DNA of 64,000 nucleotides, taken from positions 620,001 through 684,000 of the forward strand of contig NZ_JACONZ010000001.1 in NCBI RefSeq assembly GCF_014287275.1, read 5' to 3'. Positions 40,943 through 49,924 of the stretch are shown one piece after another. A program made the translations under genes and the position numbers. The notes below the pieces were generated by a model. That model was not told the DNA's origin. It was given only the letters and a program-made list of their open reading frames with translations, and made no database searches. The DNA comes from Anaerofilum hominis. GTDB taxonomy: Bacteria; Bacillota; Clostridia; Oscillospirales; Ruminococcaceae. Within the stretch, counting starts at the first letter, position 1, and every line of letters starts with the position of its first letter.

Positions 40943-42289
40943 TTATTTTCTCTTTTCGATCATGTCCACGATCAGCTGCGCGGCCTGGGCGATGGCCTCC
41001 TGGTCCCGGCCCTCCACCATGACGCGGATATAGGGCTCGGTGCCGGAGACGCGCACCAGCACCCGCCCCTGGCCCATCAGACCCTGCTGCTGGCTCTCGA
41101 TAAAGCCCGCGATGTATTCGTCCTCTTTGAACCGGGCTTTTTCCTCCGGGGTGGCGTTCACGTTGAGGATCACCTGCGGGAACTTTTCATACACGCCGGT
41201 GAGGCCGCTCATTCTGCCGCCCGAAGCCGCCAGGATGTTCAGCAGCGTCCCCGCCGTCAGCTCGCCGTCGCCGGTGGTGGAATGCTGCAGCAAAATGACG
41301 TGCCCGCTCTGCTCGCCGCCGATGGCATAGCCCCGGGCGCGCATCTCCTCCAGCACATAGCGGTCGCCCACCGCGGTGGTGGCGATCTTAAGGCCCAGCA
41401 CCTCCCGCATATACTGCATGAAGCCCAGGTTGGACATGACGGTGACCACCGCGGTGTCTGCCGGCAGCGCGCCCTGTTCCCGCATGTGTTTTGCCAGCAC
41501 GGCGATGATCTTGTCGCCGTCGATCTCAGCGCCCTTTTCGTCCACCGCCAGGCAGCGGTCCGCATCGCCGTCAAAGGCGACCCCGCAGTCAAGCCCGTGC
41601 TCCACCACATAGCTTGCCAGATTGGCGATGTGGGTAGAGCCGCAGCCCTCGTTGATATTTACGCCGTCCGGCTCCACGCCGATAAAATGGCACTCGGCGC
41701 CAAGACGCGTGAACAGCAGCTGCGCCGGGGCCGCCGCCGCGCCGTTGGCGCAGTCGATGGCCACCCGCAGGCCGGAAAGGTTCGCCTTTAGGCAACCGGC
41801 CAGATACTCCACATAATCCTCCACCGCATTCTCGCGGCGGGTGACCCTGCCCACCCCCGCGCCGGTCGCCAGCTTGACCTCCGCCTTGTTGCGCACCAGA
41901 TGCTCGATCTCGTCTTCCACCTCGTCGGGCAGTTTATAGCCGTCGCCGTTGAAGATCTTGATGCCGTTGAACTCCATGGGGTTATGGCTGGCTGAGATCA
42001 CGATGCCCGCGTCCGCCCCGTATTTGCGCACCAGATAGGCCACGGCCGGGGTGGGGATCACGCCCAGCAGCTCCACATCCGCGCCCACGCTGCACAGGCC
42101 GGCGGAGAGGGCTGCCTCCAGCATATCGCCGGAGATGCGGGTGTCCTTGCCGATGAGGATGCGCGGCCGGGGGCTGGTCTGTGCGGTGAGCACGGTCGCC
42201 GCGCCGCGGCCGATGAGCATCGCCAAGCCGGGGGTGAGGTCCTCGCCCGCGATACCGCGGACGCCGTCGGTTCCAAACAGTCTTGCCAT
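40943..42289 (-). CDS. glmM: Phosphoglucosamine mutase
   Basis: Interconverts glucosamine-6-P and glucosamine-1-P for peptidoglycan precursors. 448 aa. Begins ARLFGTDGVRGIAGEDLTP; phosphoserine loop VISASHNPMEFNGIKIF; metal loop FDGDADRCLAVDE; substrate loop GGEQSGHVI; phosphate loop RVSGTEPYIRVMVEG. All four catalytic regions intact. GGAGGA ribosome site before ATG 42289. Follows ruvCAB in the same direction. Confidence 0.97.
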   Translation of the reverse strand: MARLFGTDGVRGIAGEDLTPGLAMLIGRGAATVLTAQTSPRPRILIGKDTRISGDMLEAALSAGLCSVGADVELLGVIPTPAVAYLVRKYGADAGIVISASHNPMEFNGIKIFNGDGYKLPDEVEDEIEHLVRNKAEVKLATGAGVGRVTRRENAVEDYVEYLAGCLKANLSGLRVAIDCANGAAAAPAQLLFTRLGAECHFIGVEPDGVNINEGCGSTHIANLASYVVEHGLDCGVAFDGDADRCLAVDEKGAEIDGDKIIAVLAKHMREQGALPADTAVVTVMSNLGFMQYMREVLGLKIATTAVGDRYVLEEMRARGYAIGGEQSGHVILLQHSTTGDGELTAGTLLNILAASGGRMSGLTGVYEKFPQVILNVNATPEEKARFKEDEYIAGFIESQQQGLMGQGRVLVRVSGTEPYIRVMVEGRDQEAIAQAAQLIVDMIEKRK

Positions 42290-42457
42290 AATCTTCCTCC
42301 TGAATCATGGGGCGGTCGCCCCGGATGCCGGCTTTTGGCCGGTTGCAGCCCCTTTCTGCGGCGGCGGCAGGCGCCGCGCGTCCCCAAAAGGGTCTTTCCA
42401 TTTATTTTATGTGCGGGCCGCGCGGTGATGTGCGCGCCGCCCGTACTGCCCTGTTTT

Positions 42458-43537
42458 TTACGGTCCTTCTGCGCCCAGGTCGTCAAAGCTCTGCTGGCGC
42501 GGGCCGCCGGCGTCCATCCCCTGCCCGGCGCGGGCGGGGGGCTGCATGCCCAGATGGCGGTAGGCCGCGTCGGTGACGCAGCGGCCGCGCGGAGTGCGGG
42601 CCAAAAAGCCCATCTGCATCAGGTAGGGCTCGCAGACGTCCTCCAGCGTCACCGCCTCCTCGCCCAGGGCTGCGGCCAGCGTGTCCAGCCCCACCGGGCC
42701 GCCGCCGTACAGCTCGATCACCGCGCGCAGCAGGCTGCGGTCCAGCTCGTCCAGGCCCAGCTCGTCGATATCCATGCGCTTGAGGGCCACCTTTGCGGTG
42801 TCCCGGGTGATGACGCCGTCCCCCATCACCTCTGCAAAATCGCGCACCCGCTTGAGCAGGCGGTTCGCCACGCGCGGGGTGCCCCGGCTGCATTTGGCCA
42901 GCTCGCCCGCGCCCGCGTCGTCACAGGGCACGTTCAGCAGCCCGGCCGAGCGGCGCACGATCCTTGCCAGCTCGTCCGGCGAGTAGAGCTCCAGCTTGAG
43001 CAGTACGCCAAACCGGTCACGCAGCGGGCTGGTGAGCTGCCCTGCGCGGGTGGTGGCCCCGATCAGGGTAAAGCGCGGCAGGTTGATGCGGATGGACTGG
43101 GCCGACGGGCCCTTGCCGATCATGATGTCCAGCGCGTAGTCCTCCAGCGCCGGATAAAGCACCTCCTCTACCTGACGCGAGAGGCGATGGATCTCATCGA
43201 TAAAAAGCACGTCCCCCTCCTGCAGGTTGGTCAGCAGGGCCGCCAGGTCGCCGGGCTTTTCAATGGCCGGGCCGGAGGTGGTGCGGATCTGCACGCCCAT
43301 CTCATGGGCCACGATGCAGGCCAGCGTGGTTTTGCCAAGGCCGGGGGGGCCGTAGAGCAGCAGATGGTCCAGCGGCTCGCCGCGGCGCTTTGCGGCCTCC
43401 AGATAGACCCGCAGATTGCCTTTGATCTTCTCCTGGCCCACATATTCCTCCAGCGTGCGGGGGCGCAGCGTGAAATCGCTGTCAAAATCCTCCGCCGCCG
43501 GCGAGGGCGAGATCAGGCGGTCATCCGAGATTTCCAT
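42458..43537 (-). CDS. ruvB: Holliday junction branch migration helicase RuvB
   Basis: 359-aa AAA+ motor of RuvAB. Typical N-terminus with [19 protein letters not shown], Walker [11 protein letters not shown], Walker [24 protein letters not shown], sensor 1 [20 protein letters not shown], and the winged-helix C-terminus with [21 protein letters not shown]. It begins 5 bp after ruvA ends. Confidence 0.97.
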   Translation of the reverse strand: MEISDDRLISPSPAAEDFDSDFTLRPRTLEEYVGQEKIKGNLRVYLEAAKRRGEPLDHLLLYGPPGLGKTTLACIVAHEMGVQIRTTSGPAIEKPGDLAALLTNLQEGDVLFIDEIHRLSRQVEEVLYPALEDYALDIMIGKGPSAQSIRINLPRFTLIGATTRAGQLTSPLRDRFGVLLKLELYSPDELARIVRRSAGLLNVPCDDAGAGELAKCSRGTPRVANRLLKRVRDFAEVMGDGVITRDTAKVALKRMDIDELGLDELDRSLLRAVIELYGGGPVGLDTLAAALGEEAVTLEDVCEPYLMQMGFLARTPRGRCVTDAAYRHLGMQPPARAGQGMDAGGPRQQSFDDLGAEGP

Positions 43538-43542
43538 TCACC

Positions 43543-44151
43543 TCACCGCACCTTTCCGGCCATGGATCTCAGGGCCTGTTTGATGAGCTCTTCCACCGGC
43601 AGCGCCGGGTCGAGCTTTGCGATCGCCAGCGCGGCCTCGCTCTGGCCGTAGCCCAGCGAACAGAGGGCAGCCACAGCCTGGGCCGCGCCCCCTGCGGGCG
43701 CGGAAGCCGCCCCTGAGACGTCGGCCAGCGAAACGCCGTCGGCCAGCCCCTTGCCCACCTTGTCCCTGAGCTCCAGCACGATGCGCTGGCCCAGCTTGGG
43801 CCCCACGCCGCTGGCGGCGGTAAACGCCTTGGCGTCTCCCGCGGACACGGCCAGCGCGATGCGGTCGCAGGGCAGGGCCGACAGGATGGCCAGCCCAGCC
43901 TTGGGCCCCACGCCGGAAACGCTGGTGAGCAGCTTGAACATCTGCCGGTCCGCCGCCGTGAGAAAGCCGAACAGCGAGACGTCGTTTTCCGTGATATTTA
44001 AATAGGTATAAAGGGTGGCGGTGCCGCCCTGGGGGGGCAGCGCGGAGGCCGCGGAGGCGGGCACCCCCACCTCGTAGCCCACGCCGCCGCACTCCACGAC
44101 GACCCGGTCCAGGCCCTTTTCTGTGATTTTGCCGTTCAGGGAATAGATCAT
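43543..44151 (-). CDS. ruvA: Holliday junction DNA-binding protein RuvA
   Basis: 202 aa. N-terminal OB domain (MIYSLNGKITEKGLDRVVVECGGVGYEV), two helix-hairpin-helix motifs (LLTSVSGVGPKAGLAILS and FTAASGVGPKLGQRIVLEL) and a C-terminal domain III (AVAALCSLGYGQSEAALAI) that contacts RuvB. Tetrameric junction binder, in the operon ruvC-ruvA-ruvB. Confidence 0.97.
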   Translation of the reverse strand: MIYSLNGKITEKGLDRVVVECGGVGYEVGVPASAASALPPQGGTATLYTYLNITENDVSLFGFLTAADRQMFKLLTSVSGVGPKAGLAILSALPCDRIALAVSAGDAKAFTAASGVGPKLGQRIVLELRDKVGKGLADGVSLADVSGAASAPAGGAAQAVAALCSLGYGQSEAALAIAKLDPALPVEELIKQALRSMAGKVR

Positions 44152-44236
44152 ATCTCTCCTTTTACCTCCCGCCGCCGCTTGGGCGGCACCTATCTGTGCC
44201 TTTTCCGCCCCTGCCGGCAGGCTGCCCGCAGGGCGC

Positions 44237-44779
44237 TCACCGCCTGCGGCTCAGGTCGCCGGGGCGCAGGTTATAGTTGTTCACCGTGCCGGTGCGGCCG
44301 AACAGCTGGCTGCGGCTGGAATGCGCGTGGCAGATGGCCATGGCCAGCGCATCGGCCGTGTCGTCGGGCTTTGGCACCCGGTCCAGCTTGAGGATGGCGC
44401 GGGTCATCTCCTGCACCTGCTTTTTGACCGCTTTGCCGTACCCGGCCACCGCCTGTTTGACCTGCAGCGGCGTGTACTCAAATACCGGCACCCCCGCTTT
44501 GCGGGCGGCCAGCAGGATGACCCCGCGCGCCTCGGCCACATAGATGACGGTGCTCTGATTGTGGGCGTAAAACAGGGTCTCGATCGCCATCGCCTCGGGC
44601 TTTGTGCGCTCCAGCAGGGCCGTCATTTCGTCGTAAACGCTGACCAGGCGCTCTTCAAAAAGGGTGTGGGCCGGGGTGGTGATGGCCCCGAACTCCGCCA
44701 CTTTAAAGCGCCCGGCGCTGTAGTCCAGCGCGCCGTAGCCGACGATGGCATAGCCGGGATCGATGCCGAGAATGCGCAC
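44237..44779 (-). CDS. ruvC: Crossover junction endodeoxyribonuclease RuvC
   Basis: 180 aa Holliday junction resolvase. Starts MRILGIDPGYAIVGYGALD with the first catalytic Asp; the Glu of AIETLFYAHN, and the D..DALA...CH region (KPDDTADALAMAICHAH) supply the other acidic residues. AGGAGG ribosome site before ATG 44779; promoter at 44831-44859. Confidence 0.97.
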   Translation of the reverse strand: MRILGIDPGYAIVGYGALDYSAGRFKVAEFGAITTPAHTLFEERLVSVYDEMTALLERTKPEAMAIETLFYAHNQSTVIYVAEARGVILLAARKAGVPVFEYTPLQVKQAVAGYGKAVKKQVQEMTRAILKLDRVPKPDDTADALAMAICHAHSSRSQLFGRTGTVNNYNLRPGDLSRRR

Positions 44780-44830
44780 GCGCAGTCCTCCTTTTCAGCA
44801 TGGTCTGGTCGCGGGTTTATTAACCGATTT

Positions 44831-44859
44831 ATTATAGCACAAAGCAGACCGCGGGGCAA
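44831..44859 (-). promoter_or_regulatory. Promoter of ruvCAB
   Basis: Minus strand TTGCCC (44854-44859), 17 bp, TATAAT (44831-44836). Divergent from the tRNA-Val promoter. Confidence 0.7.
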
Positions 44860-44913
44860 CCGCGCGCAGGGGGAGCGAAAAAGGCGCAAAAAATATTTTT
44901 TTGAAAAAAAGGG

Positions 44914-44942
44914 TTGATTTTATGGCGCCGCCATTATATAAT
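44914..44942 (+). promoter_or_regulatory. Promoter of tRNA-Val
   Basis: TTGATT (44914-44919), 17 bp, TATAAT (44937-44942), 33 bp before the tRNA. Confidence 0.85.
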
Positions 44943-44975
44943 ATAAACCGTCGCACAACGCAGCCGACAGGATAT

Positions 44976-45051
44976 GGGCGGTTAGCTCAGCTGGTAGAGC
45001 ACCTGCTTGACGTGCAGGGGGTCAGGGATTCGAGTTCCTTACCGCCCACCA
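44976..45051 (+). tRNA. tRNA-Val (anticodon GAC)
   Basis: 76-nt cloverleaf including encoded CCA: acceptor GGGCGGT with ACCGCCC, D-arm GCTCAGCTGGTAGAGC, anticodon loop TTGACGT (anticodon GAC), T-loop GGATTCGAGTTCC. Confidence 0.95.
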
Positions 45052-45052
45052 A

Positions 45053-45080
45053 TAAAAGGCATCCAAACGGATGCCTTTTA
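45053..45080 (+). terminator. Terminator of tRNA-Val
   Basis: TAAAAGGCATCC-AAAC-GGATGCCTTTTA followed by a long T tract. Confidence 0.9.
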
Positions 45081-45176
45081 TTTTTTTCCAGAAAAATCGC
45101 GTCCCGCTTCCCCCTCCCCGCGTCTGGGGCGCAGGGCTGGAGGCGGGGACGTCCCCGCAGCCGCAAGGGGGCACAG

Positions 45177-45207
45177 AAAAAGAGGACGCCGCCGGCGTCC
45201 TCTTTTT
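45177..45207. terminator. Terminator downstream of the asparaginase gene
   Basis: AAAAAGAGGACGCC-GCC-GGCGTCCTCTTTTT, symmetric A/T ends, 50 bp past the asparaginase stop on the minus strand. Confidence 0.85.
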
Positions 45208-45258
45208 TGCGCTTCCCGGCGCTTTTGCGGCCTGCGGCCGCAGGAAAGGCCTGCGCGC

Positions 45259-46254
45259 TCACTCCTCCGCGCACAGGATATCGTTTGCCACCGGCGTGTA
45301 AAACAGGCGCTTTATCCCGTCCGGCTGCCGCGTTTGCGCCAGCGCCCACATCAGCTTTGCCGTGACCGCCTCGGTGGTCATATCGTAAGCCTCCAGCACG
45401 CCCGGCGCACCCTTGAGCACATGCCCCACCTTATACACGCCAAGGTCGCTGCCCTCGTTCTGCACCTGGGTGGTCATGACCACGATCTTCCCTTTCTCCG
45501 CCGCGGCCCCGATCGCCTCCAGATAGCCCCCGTCGGTGGGCACCCCGCCCACGCCGAAGCTCTCGATGATCACGGCGTCGTTTTCCTCCAGCAGCAGTTC
45601 CAGCTGGCGCGCCCGCGCGCCCGGGATCAGCTTCAGCAGAGCCACCCGCTCGTTCAGCGCCTGATAAAACTGCGGCCGCTCCGCCGCCTCGGGCCTGAGA
45701 TAGGGGATGAGCTTGCCTTCCCGCGTCACCCCCAGCACCGGATAGTTGATGCTGGAAAAGGCGGAAAAGCTTTTGGAATAATTTTTGCGTGCCCGCGTGC
45801 CCGCGATGACCGCGCCCCCGAACACCACCTGCACCCCGGCGATGCGCCCGTCGCAGGCGCAGCCAAAGCTGTCCAGCAGGTTGGTCTTGGAGTCGGTGAT
45901 CTCCATGTGGATCGGCTTCTGGCTGCCGGTGAGCACGATGGGTTTGGGGCTGCCCTGGATAAGATAGCTGAGGGCGGCGGCCGTGTAGGCCATGGTGTCG
46001 GTGCCGTGGCAGATGACAAAGCCGTCAAAGCGGTCATAGTTTTCCCGCACCGCAGCCGCGATGTCCAGCCAGCGGGCCGGCGTCATATTGGTGCTGTCCA
46101 GGCTGCACACCTGCAGGCAGTCCACCCTGCACAGCTTTTCCAGCCCCGGGACCTGGCGCAGCAGGTCCTCGGTGGACAGCTCCGGGGTGAGGCCCGCGTC
46201 CGTGATGTCCGAGGCGATGGTTCCCCCTGTGCCGATCATCAGAATATTTTTCAT
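45259..46254 (-). CDS. ansA: L-asparaginase, type I
   Basis: Hydrolyses asparagine to aspartate and ammonia. 331 aa, no signal peptide, so cytoplasmic. First active-site block MIGTGGTIASD (catalytic Thr), second VICHGTDTMAYTAAAL (Thr-Asp pair), and VLTGSQKPIHME. The Lys of the catalytic triad is expected in the QKP region. Start ATG 46254 with GGAGGA upstream; the longer frame to 46380 is an unsupported extension overlapping the exporter gene. Downstream of an EamA-type exporter in the same direction. Confidence 0.93.
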   Translation of the reverse strand: MKNILMIGTGGTIASDITDAGLTPELSTEDLLRQVPGLEKLCRVDCLQVCSLDSTNMTPARWLDIAAAVRENYDRFDGFVICHGTDTMAYTAAALSYLIQGSPKPIVLTGSQKPIHMEITDSKTNLLDSFGCACDGRIAGVQVVFGGAVIAGTRARKNYSKSFSAFSSINYPVLGVTREGKLIPYLRPEAAERPQFYQALNERVALLKLIPGARARQLELLLEENDAVIIESFGVGGVPTDGGYLEAIGAAAEKGKIVVMTTQVQNEGSDLGVYKVGHVLKGAPGVLEAYDMTTEAVTAKLMWALAQTRQPDGIKRLFYTPVANDILCAEE

Positions 46255-46345
46255 GGCGTCCTCCTCAAAACAGGCGGCCCAGGCCTCTTTGGCATCTTGA
46301 GCCGCTTTTTCCTTTCTTTTCAGTATACCCACCTGAGCCGCGCGA

Positions 46346-47296
46346 TCACACCGGCTTTTCCTCTTTTTCGTCCCGGTCACGGTCTTGTCGGCGCCTCTCC
46401 CCTTTCACGGGCAGCTGGGCCAGCAGAATGGCCGCAAAGACCAGCGCGCAGCCCGCCAGCTCGCGCCCGCTGAGCGACTGCCCAAGCAGCAGCCACCCGC
46501 CCAGCGCCGCAAAAACAGATTCCAGGCTGAGGATCAGCGAGGCCACGGTGGGGTCCAGCTCCCTCTGGCCCAGGATCTGCAGCGTGTATCCCGCCCCGGC
46601 GGAGACCGCGCCCGCATAGAGCACCGGCGCCCAGGCGGCCGCCAGCGCAGCGGCGGTGGGCTTTTCTGTAAAAGCCATCACCCCGCAGCAGAGCGCGCCG
46701 CAGACAAAAAACTGGATGCAGGACATCCGCACCCCGTCCGTTTTGTCTGCAAAATGGTCGATGACCAGGATATGCACGGCAAACCCGAGGGCGCTGAGCA
46801 GCATCAGCCCATCCCCAAGGCCGATGGAAAAGCCCTCACCAGCGCACAGCAGGTACATGCCCGCAAGTGCCGCGCCCACGGCGATCCAGAGCCGGCCCGC
46901 GGGCCTGCGCCCCCTGAAAATGCCCAGCAGCGGCACCAGCAGGATATACAGCGCCGTCAGAAAGCCCGCCTTGCCCACCGTGGTATAAGCGATGCCCACC
47001 TGCTGCAGCGAGGACGCAGCCGCCAGCGCCAGGCCGCAGGCAAGGCCGCCGCGCAGCAGGGTCCTGCGCTGCGCCGGGCCGGCGGCCGCGCCCCACAGCG
47101 AGGGACGGCGCCCCGACAGCCTGTCCATCAGCGGGATCACCGGCAGTAGCACCAGCCCCGCGATAAGGCTGCGCACCCCGTTCATCGTAAAGGGACCGAT
47201 ATAGCTCAGCCCCGCCGACTGGGCCACAAAGCCGAACCCCCAGATCAGCGCCGTCAGGGCCAGCAGCGCGCCTCCGCGCGCGGGCGATCTTTTCAT
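46346..47296 (-). CDS. DMT-family (EamA) transporter (316 aa)
   Basis: Ten hydrophobic helices in two EamA repeats: the first opens LLALTALIWGFGFVAQSAG and the second LLSALGFAVHILVIDHFAD, with the LILSLESVFAALGGWLLLGQ segment characteristic of the family near the C-terminus. Family members export metabolites or amino acids; specificity not predictable. GGAGGAGG-type ribosome site before ATG 47296. Likely co-transcribed with the asparaginase (91-bp gap). Confidence 0.9.
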   Translation of the reverse strand: MKRSPARGGALLALTALIWGFGFVAQSAGLSYIGPFTMNGVRSLIAGLVLLPVIPLMDRLSGRRPSLWGAAAGPAQRRTLLRGGLACGLALAAASSLQQVGIAYTTVGKAGFLTALYILLVPLLGIFRGRRPAGRLWIAVGAALAGMYLLCAGEGFSIGLGDGLMLLSALGFAVHILVIDHFADKTDGVRMSCIQFFVCGALCCGVMAFTEKPTAAALAAAWAPVLYAGAVSAGAGYTLQILGQRELDPTVASLILSLESVFAALGGWLLLGQSLSGRELAGCALVFAAILLAQLPVKGERRRQDRDRDEKEEKPV

Positions 47297-47390
47297 CTGC
47301 GCTTCCTCCTCCTTGACACCGCTTCCTCATTTTACCATGCGGGGCGCTGAAAATCCACCTTTGGCGGCCCTTTCGCGCCGTCCGCGCGCC

Positions 47391-47419
47391 TTGACATTTG
47401 CTCTGTTATATTATAGAAT
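47391..47419 (+). promoter_or_regulatory. Promoter of typA
   Basis: TTGACA (47391-47396), 17 bp, TAGAAT (47414-47419), 43 bp before the start codon. Confidence 0.85.
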
Positions 47420-47462
47420 ATTACGTCTGCATATAGGAATTTGAGAAAAAGGAACGGGAAGT

Positions 47463-49292
47463 ATGGAGAGAAAAGATCTGCGCAATATCGCGATCATCGC
47501 CCACGTCGATCACGGCAAAACGACCCTGGTCGACGAGATGCTGAAACAGAGCGGCGTCTTCCGTGACAACCAGGTCGTCGCCGACCGCGTGATGGACTCA
47601 GGCGACATTGAACGGGAACGCGGCATTACCATTTTGTCGAAAAACGCTTCCACCGAGTACAACGGCGTCACCATCAACATCGTCGACACCCCGGGCCACG
47701 CCGATTTCGGCGGCGAGGTCGAGCGGGTGCTGAAGATGGTCAACGGCGTGCTGCTGCTGGTGGACGCTGCAGAGGGGCCGATGCCCCAGACCCGCTTTGT
47801 GCTGCAGAAAGCGCTGGACCAGAACCTGTCCATCGTCATCGTGGTCAACAAGATCGACCGTCCCGACGCCCGCATCAAAGAAGTCATCGACGAGGTCCTG
47901 CTGCTGCTGATGGACATGGGGGCCACCGACGAGCAGCTGGACTCCCCCATGGTCTTCTGCTCCGGCCGCGCGGGCACCGCCAGCTATTCGCCCGACGCGC
48001 CCGGCACCGATCTGAAGCCGCTGTTCGACACCATCGTCGAGTATGTGAAACCGCCGGTGGGCGACCCCAACGCGCCCCTGCAGTGCCTGGTGTCCTGCAT
48101 CGACTACAACGAATTCGTGGGCCGCACCTCGATCGGCCGCATCGACGCGGGCTCCATGAAAGTGGGCCAGAACGTCACCGTCTGCGACTGGCACAACAAA
48201 GACCTGTGCAAAAACGCCCGCATCACCGCGCTGTACGCTTTTGACGGTGTGGGCCGCAAGGAGATCGAGTCCGCCTCTGCGGGCGACATCGTGATGTTTT
48301 CCGGCATTGAGGACGTCACGATCGGCAACACCATCTGCGACGCCGGGATGCCCAACCCCATCAGCTTTGTCAAGATCACCGACCCCACCGTGGAGATGAC
48401 TTTCTCGGTCAACGACTCCCCGTTCGCGGGCAGAGAGGGCAAATTTGTCACCAGCCGCCAGATCCGTGAGCGGCTGCACAAGGAGCTGCTGCGCGACGTG
48501 GCCCTGCAGGTGGAGGATTCCACCACCACCGACAGCTTCCGGGTGATGGGCCGCGGCGAGATGCACCTGTCCATCCTCATTGAAAAGATGCGCCGCGAGG
48601 GATACGAATTCCAGGTCTCGCCGCCCAAAGTGCTGCTGCACACCGACGAGGCCGGCAACCGGCTGGAGCCCTACGAACTGGTGGTCATCGACGTGCCCAC
48701 CGAGTACCAGGGCGCGGTCATTGAAAAGCTGTCCGGCCGCAAAGGCGAGCTGGTCGAAATGCATCCGCAGGGCGACACCCGCATGCGTCTTGAATTCCGC
48801 ATGCCGTCCCGCGGGCTGTTCGGCTATCGCAGCGAGTTCCTCTCCGCCACCCGCGGCGAGGGCATTATGAACACCATCTTTGACGGCTACGGCGAATACA
48901 AGGGCGACCTGCCCACCCGCACCACCGGCTCGCTGATCAGTTTCGACACCGGCACCGCGGTGACCTACGGCCTGTACAACGCGCAGGAGCGCGGCACCCT
49001 GTTCATCGGGGCGGGCGAGGAGGTCTACGAGGGCATGGTCGTCGGTTCGAACCCCAAGGGGGACGACATGGCGGTCAACGTCTGCAAGACCAAGCATCTG
49101 ACCAACACCCGCGCCTCGGGCAGCGACGACGCGCTGCGGCTCATCCCGCCGCGCCGCTTCAGCCTGGAAGAGGCTCTGGAGTTCCTCAACACCGACGAAC
49201 TGCTGGAGGTCACCCCCAAAAGCTACCGCATCCGCAAGCAGATCCTGAAAAACGATCTGCGGATGAAAGCCACCAAAGGGAAAAAGGCCTGA
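47463..49292 (+). CDS. typA: Ribosome-associated GTPase TypA/BipA
   Basis: 609-aa translational GTPase involved in 50S assembly and stress adaptation. G1 AHVDHGKTTLVDEML, switch region SGDIERERGITILSKN, G3 DTPGHADFGGEVERVL, G4 NKIDRPDAR, G5-like CSGRAG. Domains II, III, V and the BipA-specific C-terminus follow (LSGRKGELVEMHPQGDTRMRLEF, ATRGEGIMNTIFDGY, RLIPPRRFSLEEALEF). Complete; own promoter and terminator. Confidence 0.97.
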   Translation: MERKDLRNIAIIAHVDHGKTTLVDEMLKQSGVFRDNQVVADRVMDSGDIERERGITILSKNASTEYNGVTINIVDTPGHADFGGEVERVLKMVNGVLLLVDAAEGPMPQTRFVLQKALDQNLSIVIVVNKIDRPDARIKEVIDEVLLLLMDMGATDEQLDSPMVFCSGRAGTASYSPDAPGTDLKPLFDTIVEYVKPPVGDPNAPLQCLVSCIDYNEFVGRTSIGRIDAGSMKVGQNVTVCDWHNKDLCKNARITALYAFDGVGRKEIESASAGDIVMFSGIEDVTIGNTICDAGMPNPISFVKITDPTVEMTFSVNDSPFAGREGKFVTSRQIRERLHKELLRDVALQVEDSTTTDSFRVMGRGEMHLSILIEKMRREGYEFQVSPPKVLLHTDEAGNRLEPYELVVIDVPTEYQGAVIEKLSGRKGELVEMHPQGDTRMRLEFRMPSRGLFGYRSEFLSATRGEGIMNTIFDGYGEYKGDLPTRTTGSLISFDTGTAVTYGLYNAQERGTLFIGAGEEVYEGMVVGSNPKGDDMAVNVCKTKHLTNTRASGSDDALRLIPPRRFSLEEALEFLNTDELLEVTPKSYRIRKQILKNDLRMKATKGKKA

Positions 49293-49309
49293 CCTGCCAC
49301 AAACAGCAC

Positions 49310-49343
49310 AAAAAACACGGCGGATCGCTCCGCCGTGTTTTTT
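49310..49343 (+). terminator. Terminator of typA
   Basis: AAAAAACACGGCGGA-TCGC-complement with T7, 18 bp after the typA stop. Confidence 0.92.
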
Positions 49344-49470
49344 TATTTTGCCGCGCTCTGCCGAAAACCGCAATCCCGCCGGCTGCGGCGCCCCCATGCC
49401 GGTAATGGGGATGCATCCGGCAAAAAGCAGGGGCAAAAGGCTTGCGGGAAAGCAAGGCGGCACGCGCCGC

Positions 49471-49842
49471 GTTTGCCTCTGTGCTGCCCGGGCGGGGCGA
49501 GACCGCAAAACCCGGGGCCCGGCTGCGCCGCGCGCCCCGCCGCCCACCCGCGCCGCCCCCTGCGGGCGGCAACTGCCTCAATGCTGGCCGCAACCTGTCC
49601 GCGGGGCGGTTTCGATCCGCGCCGCCCTTGCGGGCGGGGGCCCGAGCTGCTCCCACTCCCGGCGCTCCCGGTCGTTGTTTCGATCCGCGCCGCCCTTGCG
49701 GACGGGGACCAAGGCGCTGGCGCTCAAACGGGAGATGCAGCGGGTTTCGATCCGCGCCGCCCCTGCAGATGACAGCCCGTGCGGGGCACGCACCGCAAAC
49801 CGGCAGTATGTCTCAGCCTGCGCCGCCCCTGCGGGCGGGGAC
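49471..49842 (-). CRISPR. Degenerate type I-C-like CRISPR array (fossil)
   Basis: A 33-nt repeat recurs at 49609, 49677, 49744 and 49810. On the plus strand it begins GTTTCGATCCGCGCCGCCC and ends GCGGGCGGGGAC; on the minus strand it ends GGATCGAAAC, as type I-C repeats do. Spacers are 35, 34 and 33 nt and unrelated. Copies at 49609 and 49677 are best conserved; the third differs at its end (CAGATGACAG) and the fourth at its start (GTCTCAGCC). Weaker copies in register lie at about 49541 (ACCCGCGCCGCCCCCTGCG) and 49471 (GTTTGCC..GGGCGGGG), and a trace at 49878. No cas gene is in the window. Probably inactive. Confidence 0.75.
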
Positions 49843-49924
49843 GGGCGTTCTGCCGATAAGTGCTCTCTTGGCAGAGCGTCTCCGTCCGTGATGGTACGCC
49901 GTCTTGCGGCCCCTTTCGTCACAC

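Noticed and set aside
47598..49547. 649-codon minus-strand frame opposite typA
   Set aside because: Antisense to a complete TypA; composition-driven openness.
49293..49924. cas genes beside the CRISPR-like array
   Set aside because: All frames on both strands near the array are short or composition-driven; none shows Cas motifs.
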